Of a stretch of DNA of 64,000 bases, positions 21,390 through 33,089 are shown one piece after another (within the stretch, counting starts at the first letter, position 1; every line of letters begins with the position of its first letter). The stretch covers positions 11,411,261 through 11,475,260 of the forward strand of contig OZ020488.1 in assembly GCA_963971405.1 (NCBI GenBank), read 5' to 3'. The translations under genes were made by a program, and so were the position numbers. Under the pieces are notes generated by a model. The model was given only the letters and a program-made list of their open reading frames with translations, had not been told where the DNA came from and did no database searches. This stretch comes from Psococerastis gibbosa. Lineage: Eukaryota > Arthropoda > Insecta > Psocodea > Psocidae.

Positions 21390-21745
21390 CATCGAAGGAG
21401 AAAAAAATCAAATGTCTCATGAAATATCAATCACAGAGTTGTCAAAATTGTCAGGACAAAGCGATGAATTGTTTCTGAGTATTTTGATATACATATATAT
21501 ATATATATTTTTTTTAAAGATTAATCGCATACAAACAATTTAATTGACCTCTTCAGTCGCCTCTGTAGGTTAGTACCCGTGTTGAGTTACGACACGTCTC
21601 CGATCGCATGGCGTATAAAGACTAGCACAAGTGCAAGCACGTTACCACCTGGCCATCGAAGTCGATTTAAAATGATATGTACATTTTCAATAACACAGAT
21701 TGGCCACAATATTATTGAATTTGATTTGTACAAAAAACGATTGGT
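21390..21745 (+). repeat. Dispersed repeat with family H insert
   Basis: Outer pieces 21390-21480 (CTCATGAAATATCAATCACA) and 21677-21745 (ATTGGCCACAATATTATTGA) match 32575-32735, where they are close together. The family H repeat lies between them (21505-21665: CCTCTTCAGTCGCC, GTTGAGTTACGACACGTCTC). Family H therefore seems to have inserted into an older repeat. Confidence 0.5.
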
Positions 21746-21844
21746 GTGGTACACCCACAGTCCAGACTCGTGTGGACGTCTTTCGTCCCTTTGTGACACC
21801 TATAGGAACTATGAAAATAATAATTATGATAATAATCGGCCGAT

Positions 21845-22000
21845 TCACCAATGCTAGAGGACGACCAAGGAAGGCGTACGCAGAAGACCTCAAGAAAGTT
21901 ATGAGATGCGGAACCTACTTGGAACTCAAGAGAACGGCCCAAGACAGGGAGGAGTGGAGAAGGAGGTGGAAAGATTTGCTGCAAACCAATCGCTAGATTG
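21845..22000 (+). pseudogene. LINE C-terminal remnant
   Basis: A frame from 21831 reads GRFTNARGRPRKAYAEDLKK, then KRTAQDREEWRRRWKDLLQT and a stop at 21994. This is the tail that follows the RT domain in arthropod LINEs (GRPRKAY ... DREEWR). Intact for about 50 codons, truncated upstream. Confidence 0.65.
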
Positions 22001-22349
22001 CAACTACAGAAGAAGAATCGGCCGATTTATTAAAATATTTTTTTAAACAAAATTTGAATGCATTTTGTACCCCTCAAGCTCCATTTAAAACATCCAGGGA
22101 ATATCCTTGCATATACATATCATGGTACCTTTAGCCACTTTTCCACTTTTTTGCTTCGCTGTTTACCTGGATCAGATAATACTGATAGAGTATTGCGTTA
22201 CATGTAACAAGGTACAGGTGTCAGACGGGAAACATATTTTCGAACCTGGATACATCAGGTTCCCACCGGAGACCAGTGTGGCAACTTCATACCTGTGTAC
22301 ATTACTTACCACAGCGCAACGAGGAGGGGGCGTCATTTGGGGTACGTAT

Positions 22350-22520
22350 TTTTTTATTTTTTTTTAAAGATTATTCGCATACAAACAATGAATGTATCCG
22401 AATAACCTCTTCAGTCGTCTGTGTAGGTCATACCTGTGTTGAGTTACGACAGGTAACCGATCGCATGATGCGTAGAGACTCGCACAAGTACGAACAAGCT
22501 ACCATTATGCCATTGAAATC
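22350..22520 (+). repeat. Family H repeat, copy 2
   Basis: AAAGATTATTCGCATACAAA, CCTCTTCAGTCGTC and GTTGAGTTACGACAGGTAAC match the copy at 21505. Other copies are inverted at 24225 and 49495. No coding capacity. Confidence 0.6.
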
Positions 22521-22734
22521 CTTAATGGTAATGGTGCAATATAAATACAATGAATAATCATTTATTTGCAAACAGACCTAAAAGTCCAATAAAATTCTCA
22601 TCTTTAATATATTATAGATATGCTACTCCGAAAATGTCACCCCCTTTTCCCTGGCAATGAGCACCGCCCTAATCGTCTCTATTGCCTATTGGAACAGCAT
22701 GCAATATAAGTCCAACTAACCCTTTGTTAACACT

Positions 22735-22975
22735 CGTATCTGTACTTGGTTAAGTCATGCTTTCGCCTGTTTCATTGCGTCAATGGTAAATTATCTCAGC
22801 TTGTCTATTATCGCTTGTAGCTGGTGTAGATTGACATCGAGAACGTATACCAGTTTGCCAATAGCCAAAAAATTCATACGGAAGCAGTACAAATAATGTT
22901 CGAAATCCATGGGGTCGTTAGCATTGAACTAGGGACCTATGGGTCACTACTATAAGTAGGCCTGGGTCCATAAAT
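22735..22975 (-). repeat. SINE2 copy, minus strand
   Basis: The inverse SINE2 tail CTTGGTTAAGTCATGCTTTC leads, followed by TCAGCTTGTCTATTATCGCT and CGAGAACGTATACCAGTTTG, out to the 5' body near CTACTATAAGTAGGCCTGGG. Nearly full length, similar to 48271. Confidence 0.75.
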
Positions 22976-23027
22976 AAATAATAACCCTTTGTTAAATAAA
23001 TTTTTTAAAATAAAAAATAAATAAATA

Positions 23028-23232
23028 AGGGCTTTTTGGTCTATTACTAAGCCAACCTAGCGGAGTTAGGGCTATAAAGCCCTCTCTTACACTCAACTAG
23101 GAAGGCCCGGGACCGCCTGCTTTACATGCCCTCCGAAGCATGGCCAGAAAATGTAGCAAGTGTAGGACTCGAACCAACCACCTTTCGGGTAAAAGTTGGA
23201 GTCCGTTCCACTACTCTACATGTCCTGACTGA
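23028..23232 (-). repeat. SINE1 copy, minus strand, well preserved
   Basis: The best preserved SINE1. On the minus strand: tRNA-like head with box A-like GTAGAGTAGTGG and box B-like GGTTCGAGTCC, body with GCTTCGGAGGGCATGTAAAG and GGCGGTCCCGGGCCTTCC, and tail CTCCGCTAGGTTGGCTTAG. An RNA polymerase III promoter is inferred from the two boxes. Confidence 0.85.
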
Positions 23233-23838
23233 ATAACTGATGAATTTCATTGTCTTATTTACTAATTTAGAGTTTGCTCTGGTACTCAGCCTTCTTCTCT
23301 TGAAAATTGTGAGTGCTTATGCACAAGATCACCATAAAAGCTCTGTACTTTGACATTGATAAAATAGTAAGTACAACATTTACACGAGCTCCTATATCAG
23401 TAGAAACCCCATTGAATCTATCCACATGTCTTACGGGTAGCATTCGCAGATTTTTTCCCCATTATAAGGCTGACATGATCAATACATTAAGAAAAATCTG
23501 TCAAGTAAGAAACAAGGACGCGCGGTGAGCGAATAATAAGAAAGGACTTCACAACAACAATGGCGACAGGGGGAAAAATGGCTACCCAAAGAGGGAATAC
23601 GAAATGAGACTCGCGGGGTCATAATTCGTAGAGGACATGGGACACTGGACTGACCACTTGCTATGCGCTCCACGTCTACCTACTTCCAAGATGGCGGACA
23701 ATCGAGAGCAAAAAACTCGCTGAATTTCATCAAAATGTGGATCAGTGTGTATGCTGGTTCAATCGTTTGCAGCATCGTAGCAGTCACCATTTAACGGTAG
23801 TTGTATCGAATTCTTTGATTTCCATTGATGGGTGCGCC
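23233..23838. other. Non-coding sequence
   Basis: No gene recognised. CCAAGATGGCGGAC near 23684-23697 resembles a YY1-type core-promoter motif, but the short ORF it would start has only nine codons. Confidence 0.45.
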
Positions 23839-24104
23839 CAGTGGCGGATTTACCAGTGGGCAACTGAGGCAATAATTGTCCACGCGCGCGTACTTTAAAT
23901 TTTTTTGCATGTATATTATGTTAAAACAATTAAAATAATTATGTATAACAAGGAAAAAGAAAGTAGGTTATTTTGATTGTAAACATTAAAAAAAAAGTGG
24001 TTTTATTAGTGAACCCCCCCCCCCCCCCTATGTACATACAATAATTATTAATGTCCACGACAAGGGCAGCGCCTATATCCGCACAAAAGCCAAATCCGCC
24101 CCTG
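23839..24104. mobile_element. hAT-like MITE
   Basis: 266 bp with ends CAGTGGCGGATTTACC and the inverse of CAGGGGCGGATTTGGC, flanked by a perfect 8-bp duplication GGTGCGCC (23831-23838, 24105-24112). It contains a 15-base C-run near 24014 and has no ORF. Confidence 0.9.
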
Positions 24105-24224
24105 GGTGCGCCCGAACCCCGGAAGAAGGCGATAAGTCGCGCTTAAAATATTTTATCAAGAAGAAAGGTTGCATCCCAACCTTTCGTACATGCTTGAAGG
24201 GGCCCGGCAGAAGAAATACACACA

Positions 24225-24400
24225 TAAAATAAGGTATGCGAATGAGTTTAGCGGATTCGGTGCCAAGGTGGTAGTGTGCTTGTACTTCTGCGAGTCTCAA
24301 CAGACCTTGTGATCGGAGACGTGTCGTAACTCGACACACTTATATTAGGTTACTTAGTGAGGTGATTGAAGAGGTTTATCGGATTCATTCATTTAATTGC
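24225..24400 (-). repeat. Family H repeat, copy 3
   Basis: Inverse orientation: GATCGGAGACGTGTCGTAAC, GAGGTTTATCGGATTC and CAAGGTGGTAGTGTGCTTGT match the copies at 21505 and 22350. Confidence 0.6.
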
Positions 24401-24784
24401 TTGTGCACGATTAACCTTTTATTAAAAAGAAAAAAGGAAACAAAGAAAGATCGTTAAATTTGGGGCTTTTAAAAACATGTGACTTAACGCCTTCTTTCAC
24501 TGCACTCATCAGCTGATGATTCCGTCATATCACGGTATAAGTTGACCATGCTTATAGACCAATAAGTCCATAGAAAGTGCACCACTTTAATTGGACTGCC
24601 CCAAACCCGTTAAAAAAATAAAAAATCCAAATTTACAAAAATTGATCGTAGAGGCGAGATGCCATAAAGTGAAAGTAATGAAGAAATGTTTAACCCATAG
24701 GGCTGTTCCTCCCTGCCTTTACTTGGAGATACGTACGAACACATTGCACACGGTAAGACCTCCTGTATTTCCCATTTTGCATAT

Positions 24785-25145
24785 GCCAACGGCCATACCA
24801 AGTTTGAAAACACCAGACCAAAGCCTGTTAAAAATTGCCGAAACTTGGTAGTGTACACAACGTTGCCAGAGGAACATGGTAGAATATGAGAACGAGCTGA
24901 GACTGCCACTCAGTCAAAGTGAGTATCCAGTCCTGGTCACCTCCGAATTAATTGTGTGACTTTATCTTCCCCAAGTGGTTCGGAATACACTATAACAAGG
25001 AGGTTCACCCTGTCAGTGAACTCTCCTTCTGCCTGAGGTGCAGGAATCTGATCCTAGGGTGCCTCGTGTTAATAAAATGACTACATTCCCTGCAAGGCTG
25101 ACAGGGTTGCTTAAAAGCAGAAATGCTGAAAGCAGCCGTCGAAAA
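24785..25145 (+). repeat. Family C repeat, copy 2
   Basis: Starts AACGGCCATACCAAGTTTGA, the closest match to the 5S rRNA 5' end in this window. It then has GCCGAAACTTGGTAGTGTAC, CCAGTCCTGGTCACCTCCGA and CCCCAAGTGGTTCGGAATAC, and a 3' part with CAAGGCTGACAGGGTTGCTT and AGAAATGCTGAAAGCAG. About 360 bp, near full length. Confidence 0.7.
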
Positions 25146-25234
25146 AACAAAACAAATACCTTTTCGAATCCTATCTATCTGTGTTCACATTCTCCTGAAA
25201 TTCTTTATTGAAACTCAATGTTCCGCAGCAAGAC

Positions 25235-25897
25235 CAGTAGCAGATCCAGATCAACCCCCCCCCCCTGAAATTAAATGACTTGACACTAAATAGAATCGGA
25301 TTTTGAAATGAAATGAAATGAAATGAAAAAACGACTTTATTGTAAACAAAAGGCGAACAATAAGACTATAAAGTCTTATTTTCATGCTAACCTTAAAAAC
25401 TAAAAAAACAAAACATTGTAGACTATTATAAATTAATTAAAATTAAATAGAGAAGAAGGAAACAGAGGAATAGTGAAAAAAAAGTATAAAAGGTATAGGG
25501 GGGGGGGGGAGGAATCCATTGTCATCACCATTACAGGACCGGAGAGAGTCTAAGCGTTATCTAAGATATACTGTTTAATTATTTTCTTAAAGCTACTGAG
25601 TGAACTAGCTGCCCTGATTTTGAGAGGAATAATAAAAACTAATATGTAATACCAATGAAATTTCTGCAGGTGGCCACGGGGTAATTTTTCTTAAAGAGCC
25701 CTGAAGGAAATAAGACTAATTTGATAAAAAATCATAAATATAAATAAAAAATAATAATATAGTTAATGAAATTAACAAAAAATGTATAATACAAAAAATA
25801 GGCTACCCTAAACCGGTATAACTTTGTTAGCAAATGGCGCCAATTTCGGCCATGACAGGCATGACCCCCTTAAAATAGCAAGCTGGATCCGCCATTG
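25235..25897. mobile_element. hAT-like element with nested A-rich insert
   Basis: Ends CAGTAGCAGATCCAG and the inverse of CAATGGCGGATCCAG, flanked by a perfect 8-bp duplication AGCAAGAC (25227-25234, 25898-25905). The internal ACACTAAATAGAAT motif at about 25280 is shared with other MITEs here. A (GAAAT)n tract at 25298-25320 and AATAAAGTCG-type sequence on the minus strand suggest a LINE 3' end inserted inside. A G-run lies at about 25498-25509. Confidence 0.8.
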
Positions 25898-25905
25898 AGC
25901 AAGAC

Positions 25906-26827
25906 ACGAACATTGTACGGCAAATAATAAATATCGTAGCAATTTGTAAAAAAACTTAAAATTATCCACGCTGGAATTTATTAATATTTTAATACATGCA
26001 ACATGGTACATGTGCAGTGAGTTTTTGCCATAAAGTAAAGCTAACATTGCTTTTATCGTACAGGCTAATCCATTTTAAAATCTGCTCATTTAAGAATGTT
26101 GAATTATTTAGACATAGGCTGGTTATTGCCAAAGCTATTGTGTGAATAGGCTTTAATTAAATAAAGTTAGCAATTACTCACATTATTATGGGATTAAGGC
26201 ATCCATCCATATCGAATATTTAATTTAGCACTGAACCACTAAAATTACTTGTAAGATTAGTTTAGGCTACTTTTTTTTAAGAGCGGGTCCCCATCGAATA
26301 TATCCGCCGGTTGTTTTGTATTTACCGTGTTGCATGATACTTGAAGATTGTCGTATGATTCAGCTCAGATTCAGAGGTCAGGGTGAATCTTAGGTACCAT
26401 ATAACACATATCAATTACATAAAAGGAATGTGGGACTTCCCCTTAAAGAACAAGACGGAACTAATGAATTCTACTTGTATATATAGAGATTTGGAAACGA
26501 CCAGCACAGGCCAGAATCTAAGGTATCAAACTGCGGCGTGCGAAGGTTGCACTCTAGTAAAACACTAAAACTAACTAAAAGTAATTTCAACTGAGCCCCC
26601 CCCTCCCTCTCAGAATTCCTGGGTACGGCCTTGGGGCTTAAAGCCAAACAAATACAAAATGTAAGTTTCACTACCATGACCATAATTCACCACCATTGAC
26701 ATTGATTGTACTATACTATAGTACTATATAATTTAAGATGAAAATTTATTTATTTATATTTATTATTTTCAGTTCAAAGATCCAACCAAATCCATTACTG
26801 AAACGATTCACATTTTAAGATGCCTAA
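25906..26827. other. About 900 bp without a gene
   Basis: AT-rich. Short frames only. No repeat family recognised. Confidence 0.5.
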
Positions 26828-27211
26828 GGCGCCCATTCCACCGACCGGCTAGGGCTATTTACAAAAACAGTGACGCGGTAGCAGACATTCACGACTTAGG
26901 CGGGGTTTCAACCGACCTCGCATTGCAGAATTGACGAAAATGTTTATTTTCCTCTATGCCATAGTTAAAATTGATCAATGATCATACAGTAAAATCACAA
27001 ACAAACAAACTAAAATTAAAAAATGGCGTCATGGGATATGTTAAGTACAAACATTTTAATAGATTTCTATAAAAAGAAAAATTCAAATTTCCGTCAATGT
27101 CATTTGCATTCTGCAATGCGAGGTCGATGGAAACGCCACCTAAGTCTTGAATGTCTGCTACCACGTCACCGTTTTTGTAAATAGCCTTAGCCGGTCTGTG
27201 GAATGGGCGCC
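26828..27211. mobile_element. Outer Harbinger-like MITE (nested pair)
   Basis: Arms of about 70 bp starting GGCGCCCATTCCACCGACCG and ending with the inverse, flanked by TAA on both sides (26825-26827, 27212-27214), the PIF/Harbinger target pattern. It shares the GCGGTAGCAGACATT core with 5360-5498. Another MITE (26899-27140) lies inside it. Confidence 0.8.
26899..27140. mobile_element. Inner MITE nested in the outer one
   Basis: Inverted ends GGCGGGGTTTCAACCGACCT and the inverse of GGTGGCGTTTCCATCGACCT, with CGCATTGCAGAATTGACG continuing the arm. It is bounded by TTA and TAA. The terminus resembles the MITE at 44195. The interior is AT-rich with no ORF. Confidence 0.75.
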
Positions 27212-27214
27212 TAA

Positions 27215-28442
27215 TTTAAATTTTAGAGGCAAGGCTGCCAACATAATAATCAAGGAATGGTGTGCCCATTTGTAATTGAGTATGAGGGATTAGAACGGTA
27301 ATGATAGATGGTGAGATTAAATTAATTTTACAGTGGCTGCCCGCACTGTTTATATCTATAACGCACTACCATACACGCCTGCATGTTACCAGAGCGAAAC
27401 CTAGCCTAGGTCAACTTACAGTATATGCTTGCATGTAGGCCTACCAAAAAATATATTAAAACATATATTAAAAAAATTCTTAGATTCTGGGCTAATGAAC
27501 CCAAATATTCCCTTTTTGTGTTTAGCCCATTTGGGGTTCAAGCTCTAAAAAAGAAATCTCTCCTGTATGCCATAATTATATCAGTAATTTCTTTATACTT
27601 TTGTCCCTGGATCGCTTATTTTAGTTTTACATGCCTTCCCGAGATTCGACAAAAAATATATAAAATAAAAAGTCGGAGTCCCTGCCACCAATCTACAGCT
27701 GCAGCCCGATCATGACGATTTGGGATTATTATAATACCGGTGTTCATTCAATTGTTTTTAACAAATGAGTGCAAAATGCGCGGGAAATTCAAATTGATAA
27801 AATTAATATTTTTGGTGAGCTGACAATTTTTTCTCCCTGTAGACACATTAATTAAAATTCTTATTATATTTCAAATTTCTGCCGGTTTATGTTTATTAAT
27901 ATTTTCTTCAATTGTAAAACAAAACAACCATTCCAATAATTTATTAATTTGAATATTTGAACACCGTCCCGTGACACCTTACTACTGCGGTATTAAAAAA
28001 TAAACCATGTAAAACATAAAACGGTATTATAATAATCCAAAATCGCAATGATCCGGCTGCTGCAGGTATTATGAACAGTATCGGGTACTTATGGCTCCAC
28101 GCCAAAGAGAATACTTGGCGAAATTAACATGGCAGTGCATTAATTGGTCCGTATTGTATCACTGTACTTGACCATGAGAATGAGAAATAGGATAACATTG
28201 TAGGACTGTACCCACCCATACAGTCGTTATAAATTTTACGGAGGAAACCAATTTCTTTACGTACAATATAAACTTTATTGTTTTAAAGCTTAATGCCAAA
28301 GTGCATAACTATTGTAGCTAGATAAAAATTCAACACGTTACACGTAATACAGCACTAGTATACATTCTAATTTCTTTTCTGTTGAACGTAATATTCTGAC
28401 TAAATGCTACCGAACTTATAGGTACAATTTAAATTTCTCTGA
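27215..28442. other. About 1.2 kb without a gene
   Basis: AT-rich. The frame at 27425-27715 (96 codons, hydrophobic) has no recognisable domain and a composition matching its surroundings, so I do not call it. Confidence 0.45.
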
Positions 28443-28716
28443 GGTGGCTATTCCTCTTGTCAATTTTTCTTCACTTTTGATAATGTCATTGACGGGAAAT
28501 CATCAATGTTGCATTTATATTTTTACACCTCATTCCACTTTTCTTCAATAATTGACCATTTTTGTTTTTGTTATTGTTTGCAAAGCGTGATTTTACTCTA
28601 TGATTATTGATCTATTTTAACACGCGGAAGTTAAAATGGACAATGACATATATAGAGTAAAGAAAAAATCTCATCAATTATTGAAGAAAAGTTGACAAGT
28701 GGAATTGCCGGCTTAG
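28443..28716. mobile_element. Family E foldback MITE, copy 1
   Basis: Inverted ends: left GGCTATTCCTCTTGTCAATT, right inverse CCGGCAATTCCACTTGTCAA, then TTTTCTTCA in both arms. The centre has CATTCCACTTTTCTTCAATAA and an ACACGCGGAAG block. The related element at 42215 shares CTTCCGCGTGT and the same termini. Confidence 0.6.
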
Positions 28717-30128
28717 TGTGGTTTCCATCAATACTAGAAAAGTTTCGACAATGAGTAGTGTATATCTGTGCAATGGTAGATGGCAGTGGCGTATAGTATT
28801 TCTTATACATGAAATTTAATTCCCAGTAAATGTCATGAAATTCCTACAACACCAAAAATTAAGAACATGTACAGAGAGGTATGGCCTATGAAATAGTCTT
28901 CTACAACTGGAATGCACTAAATCTGTAATAAATTTCGTAGCAAATTATTAAATAAAAAATAAAATAAATTTCGTGTTCAAAGCCCTTCACGGGCCGAAGC
29001 GCCGATTAGTAGACTAAGTAAGTATATCCTCGTAAGGCAAACTTGTGGAAGTTTGTAAGCCGACCTTTGCGGCTAGAGTGCAGTTTGTTATAATATGCAA
29101 AGTAATCTGCATTGCGCCGTAAAGAAGGACATGGTTCGCAGCCTTGGAGCTAGAACTATAGTGATCTGCTATTATTTTATGGTTCACAATGCATTTATGG
29201 CACCTCGTACACCACAACAAGCTGCATACAGTAAAATACTCTACGGCCATATACTTTGAATATCCGTTAGGTACTTGCAATTTATTGTAACAATATAAAG
29301 CATTTCCCATTGCTATAGAAATTTACAATAGTGAGTGCAGACGGAAAACAACGACGAGGTATAAAGGTTGTTTTTTGTATTTATGTCCGAACTTTTTGAT
29401 TATTAATGCTGTATGTATACAGTAACTACGAGCATTTAAATTTTTAAAATGAATTACGCTCAAATTTCAAATTCAAACATAATATAAAAGAAGATAAATG
29501 AAATAAATTAGGAGCATGTGTTAAAAGGTGATTTGTCACACAAAAAAAAAAAAAATTGAGTCGTTGGTATTACGGAATAGTCGAATTGACTGTTACCAAA
29601 AATGCATTAAAAAGTCTAGTGCAATTCATATGCTACCTAAGAATATTAATTAAACTATTACAACCCACAATGTAGTAAGCGTAAGAATTTATAATTTTTT
29701 ATCTCTCCTGCATGTACAGTTTCAAGACACGAATTGCCTTTTGTATACAAGCTCCTCAATAATATAAGAGGCTTGTATGAAAATATAAAATAAATAACTC
29801 AAAAAAAAAGTTAAGTAATCCATAAAGCATGTGTGCCAGTAGTACAATACAATCCTAATGCGAAATTACTTCATTAATTCGTAGATAAATGTATGATTTA
29901 TGTATTATATCCGTGTAATGTTCCTATGGAGATCTTGGGAAACCTTTGAAATAATAGTTCACTTGAGAGACAATTGGACAAACTTCAGGCAGTCTTTTTT
30001 TTGGTAAAATCAAGTTTCACAGGAAATAGAAATCGTAGAACCTTAAAATATGAGATTTCTTAAAGAACCAAAATGTCACTTACACATATTAGATCTCCTA
30101 CAAATTGACGTCCTCAGTGTCGTTATTT
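28717..30128. other. About 1.4 kb without a gene
   Basis: Contains the TAAG-tailed LINE 3' tag CCCTTCACGGGCCGAAGCGCC with its tail at about 28983-29025, the same terminus as at 11580. The rest is AT-rich with no supported ORF. Confidence 0.5.
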
Positions 30129-30932
30129 TTTGCTTTCCAATTTATACGTAGTATAAGGAAAGCTTTGTGACGGTCGAAATTTTCGATTCCGAGATTTCAA
30201 CGGATTTACACGTTTTAAGGTGCCAGGAACCCAAAAAAGTGGTTTTTACGAAATGTCTGTCTGTCTGTCTGTTCGTCAATTTCCGGGCAAACTACTCGGT
30301 CGATTTTAATGAAATTCGGCATGTAGGTTCACAAAAATCATACCTCAGGACAATTTATTTTTATTTTGGGCTAACTCAATTTGGGGGGTTTTATTCTCAA
30401 AAAACTAAAAAAAAAAACGTCTAAAAAAATTATTTCTCAAAAATGGCTCCAACGATTTCTTTTAAATTCACATATATTGCAGTTGTTGTTAATGTTGATA
30501 AAATGCGGGGGGTCGCTTGCCCGTTGATAGTTTGCTTCTGGGGGTAAAAAAATAAAAATGACTAAATTATAATGAAAAATGACTAAAAAATAATTTTTCT
30601 GCGACACCTTTCTATCTATGATTTCTACCTTCAGGTATGTTTTAGGTGTTCAATTGAGTAACAAAACCGGATAGGTTACGTTCCCAAAAAAGTATTTGGT
30701 TTATTTGGTTTTGTACAAAAAAATGTTTTTTTGAAAAAATGATAGAAAATTCACGCTCAAATGCATTGCGTGCCCTGCCGCCAGTATTGCTGTGTGGTAA
30801 TGTGTTGGTCTGATCTATCTAGAATTTACCTCACCACCAGTGACGAGTGACGTCAGGTGGACAACCCCCCCCCCCCCCCCCGAGATATTTTGATAAATTG
30901 GAAAGCATGTTCGAGTAAACTCGGACCGGTTC
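30129..30932 (+). mobile_element. Family D element, copy 3
   Basis: TGCTTTCCAATTTAT (30131-30145) and ATAAATTGGAAAGCA (30893-30907), then the TTCGAGTAAACTCGG hairpin. TGTC microsatellite at about 30255-30272 and a C-run near 30866-30880. The 3' end skips part of the sequence between C-run and inverted repeat that copies 1 and 2 have. Confidence 0.8.
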
Positions 30933-31028
30933 ATTACAATTTAAGATAAATGTGGCCAAAGCAAAATAATTTAAATTAAATCTTCCACATTCACTTTGTA
31001 ATATCTCTTCATAGTAAATAAAATAGAA

Positions 31029-31178
31029 TAAATTTGTCAAGTATTGCTAAAAATAGAAAACGCGGCCGGTTTTTAAGCCATCATCAGACTATAGGCATAC
31101 AACAATGTGTCTGTAGCCTGACGGCTTAGTGCCGAAACCGTTCGCTTATAATATTTTTTAGTAATACTTGACAAAGTC
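31029..31178. mobile_element. Palindromic element with hammerhead-like motifs
   Basis: Inverted arms AATTTGTCAAGTATTGCTAA (from 31031) and the inverse ending at 31178. The plus strand carries CCTGACGGCTTAGTGCCGAAAC at about 31118-31139; the minus strand carries CTGATGATGGCTTAAAAACC. These resemble the CUGAUGA ... GAAAC core of hammerhead ribozymes known from Penelope-like elements, but neither is a perfect core. Confidence 0.5.
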
Positions 31179-32574
31179 ATTTTATTTACCATGTAAAGTA
31201 AGTAAAAAAATGAGATTCCTTCTGCTATATGACATCTTTCTACTCTTCTATAACATCGTTCTACTCAGAAATTAGCTTTATTAACCTCAGTAGAGGTTTC
31301 ATAAGATAGACTTTTAAATATTAGGATACATGAACAACTGGTGGACAAGTCTCTATGGGGGCATTAAGCTTTTATTCCACCACCCTTGTCCGTCAAGACA
31401 TTATACTAACCTACAGTAAGAAAATTATGAGAAATTCTAAAATATTAGACCATTCAACAGGCTGATTAACAGTTAAGATATTTTTTAAATAAATATAACT
31501 AAATGATGGGACCGACCGGTTAATAACCAGTAGTCCAACTATGGCGTTTACAGATTAACTTAACACAGGAAATAGGACAAAATAATTGAATCATATGTTT
31601 TAAACAAAAGAGTGTAAAATGCGACGGAAATTAAAATTAATAAGTTATTGGAGTACAAGAATATGGTCGCATAGTTTAATAATAATTGAAATACTAATAA
31701 CCATTATAATTTATATATATATGTACGTTTAAATTTTTTGACATATTAAGAGTTATAAATAAATTGTCTAAATGTGAAGGAGAAAAAAACCTCACCAAAC
31801 ATGTAGTCGAGAATAAATGTATTAAATTTGAATTTTCACATCTGGCACGGTTTTGTTTAAAACAAATGAATCAATTGGGGTTTATTATTTATTATTATTA
31901 TTTATTTATTATTTATTATTTATTATTACCGGTGTTAAGTTAATTCTAAACGATATCTGCTGGTGCAGAGGCTTGCATGTCGTGCATTAATTTTATTTAT
32001 TTTTTAACTCTACTACAAGTAGTACATCTACATCATAATATATAGGCTGCCATAACTTTAAATTTTAAATTTTCTGACTTTTTCAAATTGTTCTTTTTTG
32101 AAATAAATACTTAAAGTAATAATACTTTGTAACATGCTCAAAATTCTGTGAAATTGACTTTACCCCAGCGATACAAGACTCTACTGCATATAGATTACCT
32201 ACTTAGTGCTGAGGTTGCTCTTTTCAATATTTTATATATTATTTACTATTATTTATTCAATTATTTATTTATTATTTAGTCTCACCATAGCCACTGTAAT
32301 TTAGAGGAAGCAAATAAAATTAATTCTAGGGGATAAGATTGTACGATAATCAGCAATGTTTGACAACAATAAATGTTTAGTTATTAAAATATTTTCTTTT
32401 TGAAGTCAACGCAATAAATTAAAAATATATAATGGGACGCATAAAATTAATATCTGTAATAAAAAAACTACATTGATGCTTAAAATTATTTGCCATTAAA
32501 TAAATAATCATATCTATCTATCTATCCAAAGCTTACGGGCTAATGGAGCCCTCCTTTTCTTTTCACTTTTGAGC
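31179..32574. other. AT-rich sequence without a gene
   Basis: Contains simple (TATTTATT)n tracts at about 31880-31928 and 32235-32280. No gene recognised. Confidence 0.55.
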
Positions 32575-32735
32575 AAAGGCAAATTTCTCATGAAATATCG
32601 ATCGCAGAGCGATAAAAAAGGTGTCACAAGCTAGAAGATATGTTCCTCTACGCTTTATTATGTAGCCGTCGCTAACACTGATCGGCCACAGTTATTAAAC
32701 TTGATTTGAAAGAAAAGGTTGCAGGGGTTACAAAA
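32575..32735 (+). repeat. Dispersed repeat, partner of 21390
   Basis: CTCATGAAATATCGATCGCA and TGATCGGCCACAGTTATTAA match the outer pieces of 21390-21745, here without the family H insert, so it marks the pre-insertion state. Confidence 0.5.
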
Positions 32736-32766
32736 CAGCCATATTATATACTGAACATTTAAATCA

Positions 32767-33085
32767 GGGGTTCACATACTTTCATATGAAGCGGACCCCC
32801 TAAAAAAATACTCTAGTTCCGCGGATCCCAAACCTTTTTAGCCTAGCCCCCTTCATACAAAAAAAATATATTGAAACATCAATAATAGGTCTTGAAATAA
32901 AACATTTACTGTCGGCTTTACTAACTTTGATTAGTTGACGAGGAGTATAAAAATATAAAAATTACTTGACTAAATAATGTAATTCTATCTAATGCTAATA
33001 ATAATGTAACAATGCCAGGACCCGCGGACCCCCTGGCTTGTGCTCACGGACCCCCAGGAGTCTATGGACCACACTTTGAGAACGT
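32767..33085. mobile_element. hAT-type MITE (CAGGGGTTC termini)
   Basis: Starts CAGGGGTTCACATACTTTC. The right end, read inversely, is GTTCTCAAAGTGTGGTCCAT, with GACTCCTGGGGGTCCGTGAG further in. This terminus type is widespread in hAT elements. The last bases of the right end are altered and I could not confirm a target duplication. Confidence 0.65.
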
Positions 33086-33089
33086 GGAA

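Noticed and set aside
23684..23700. YY1-type core promoter (CCAAGATGGCGGAC)
   Set aside because: The following ORF is only nine codons and there is no neighbouring gene to support it.
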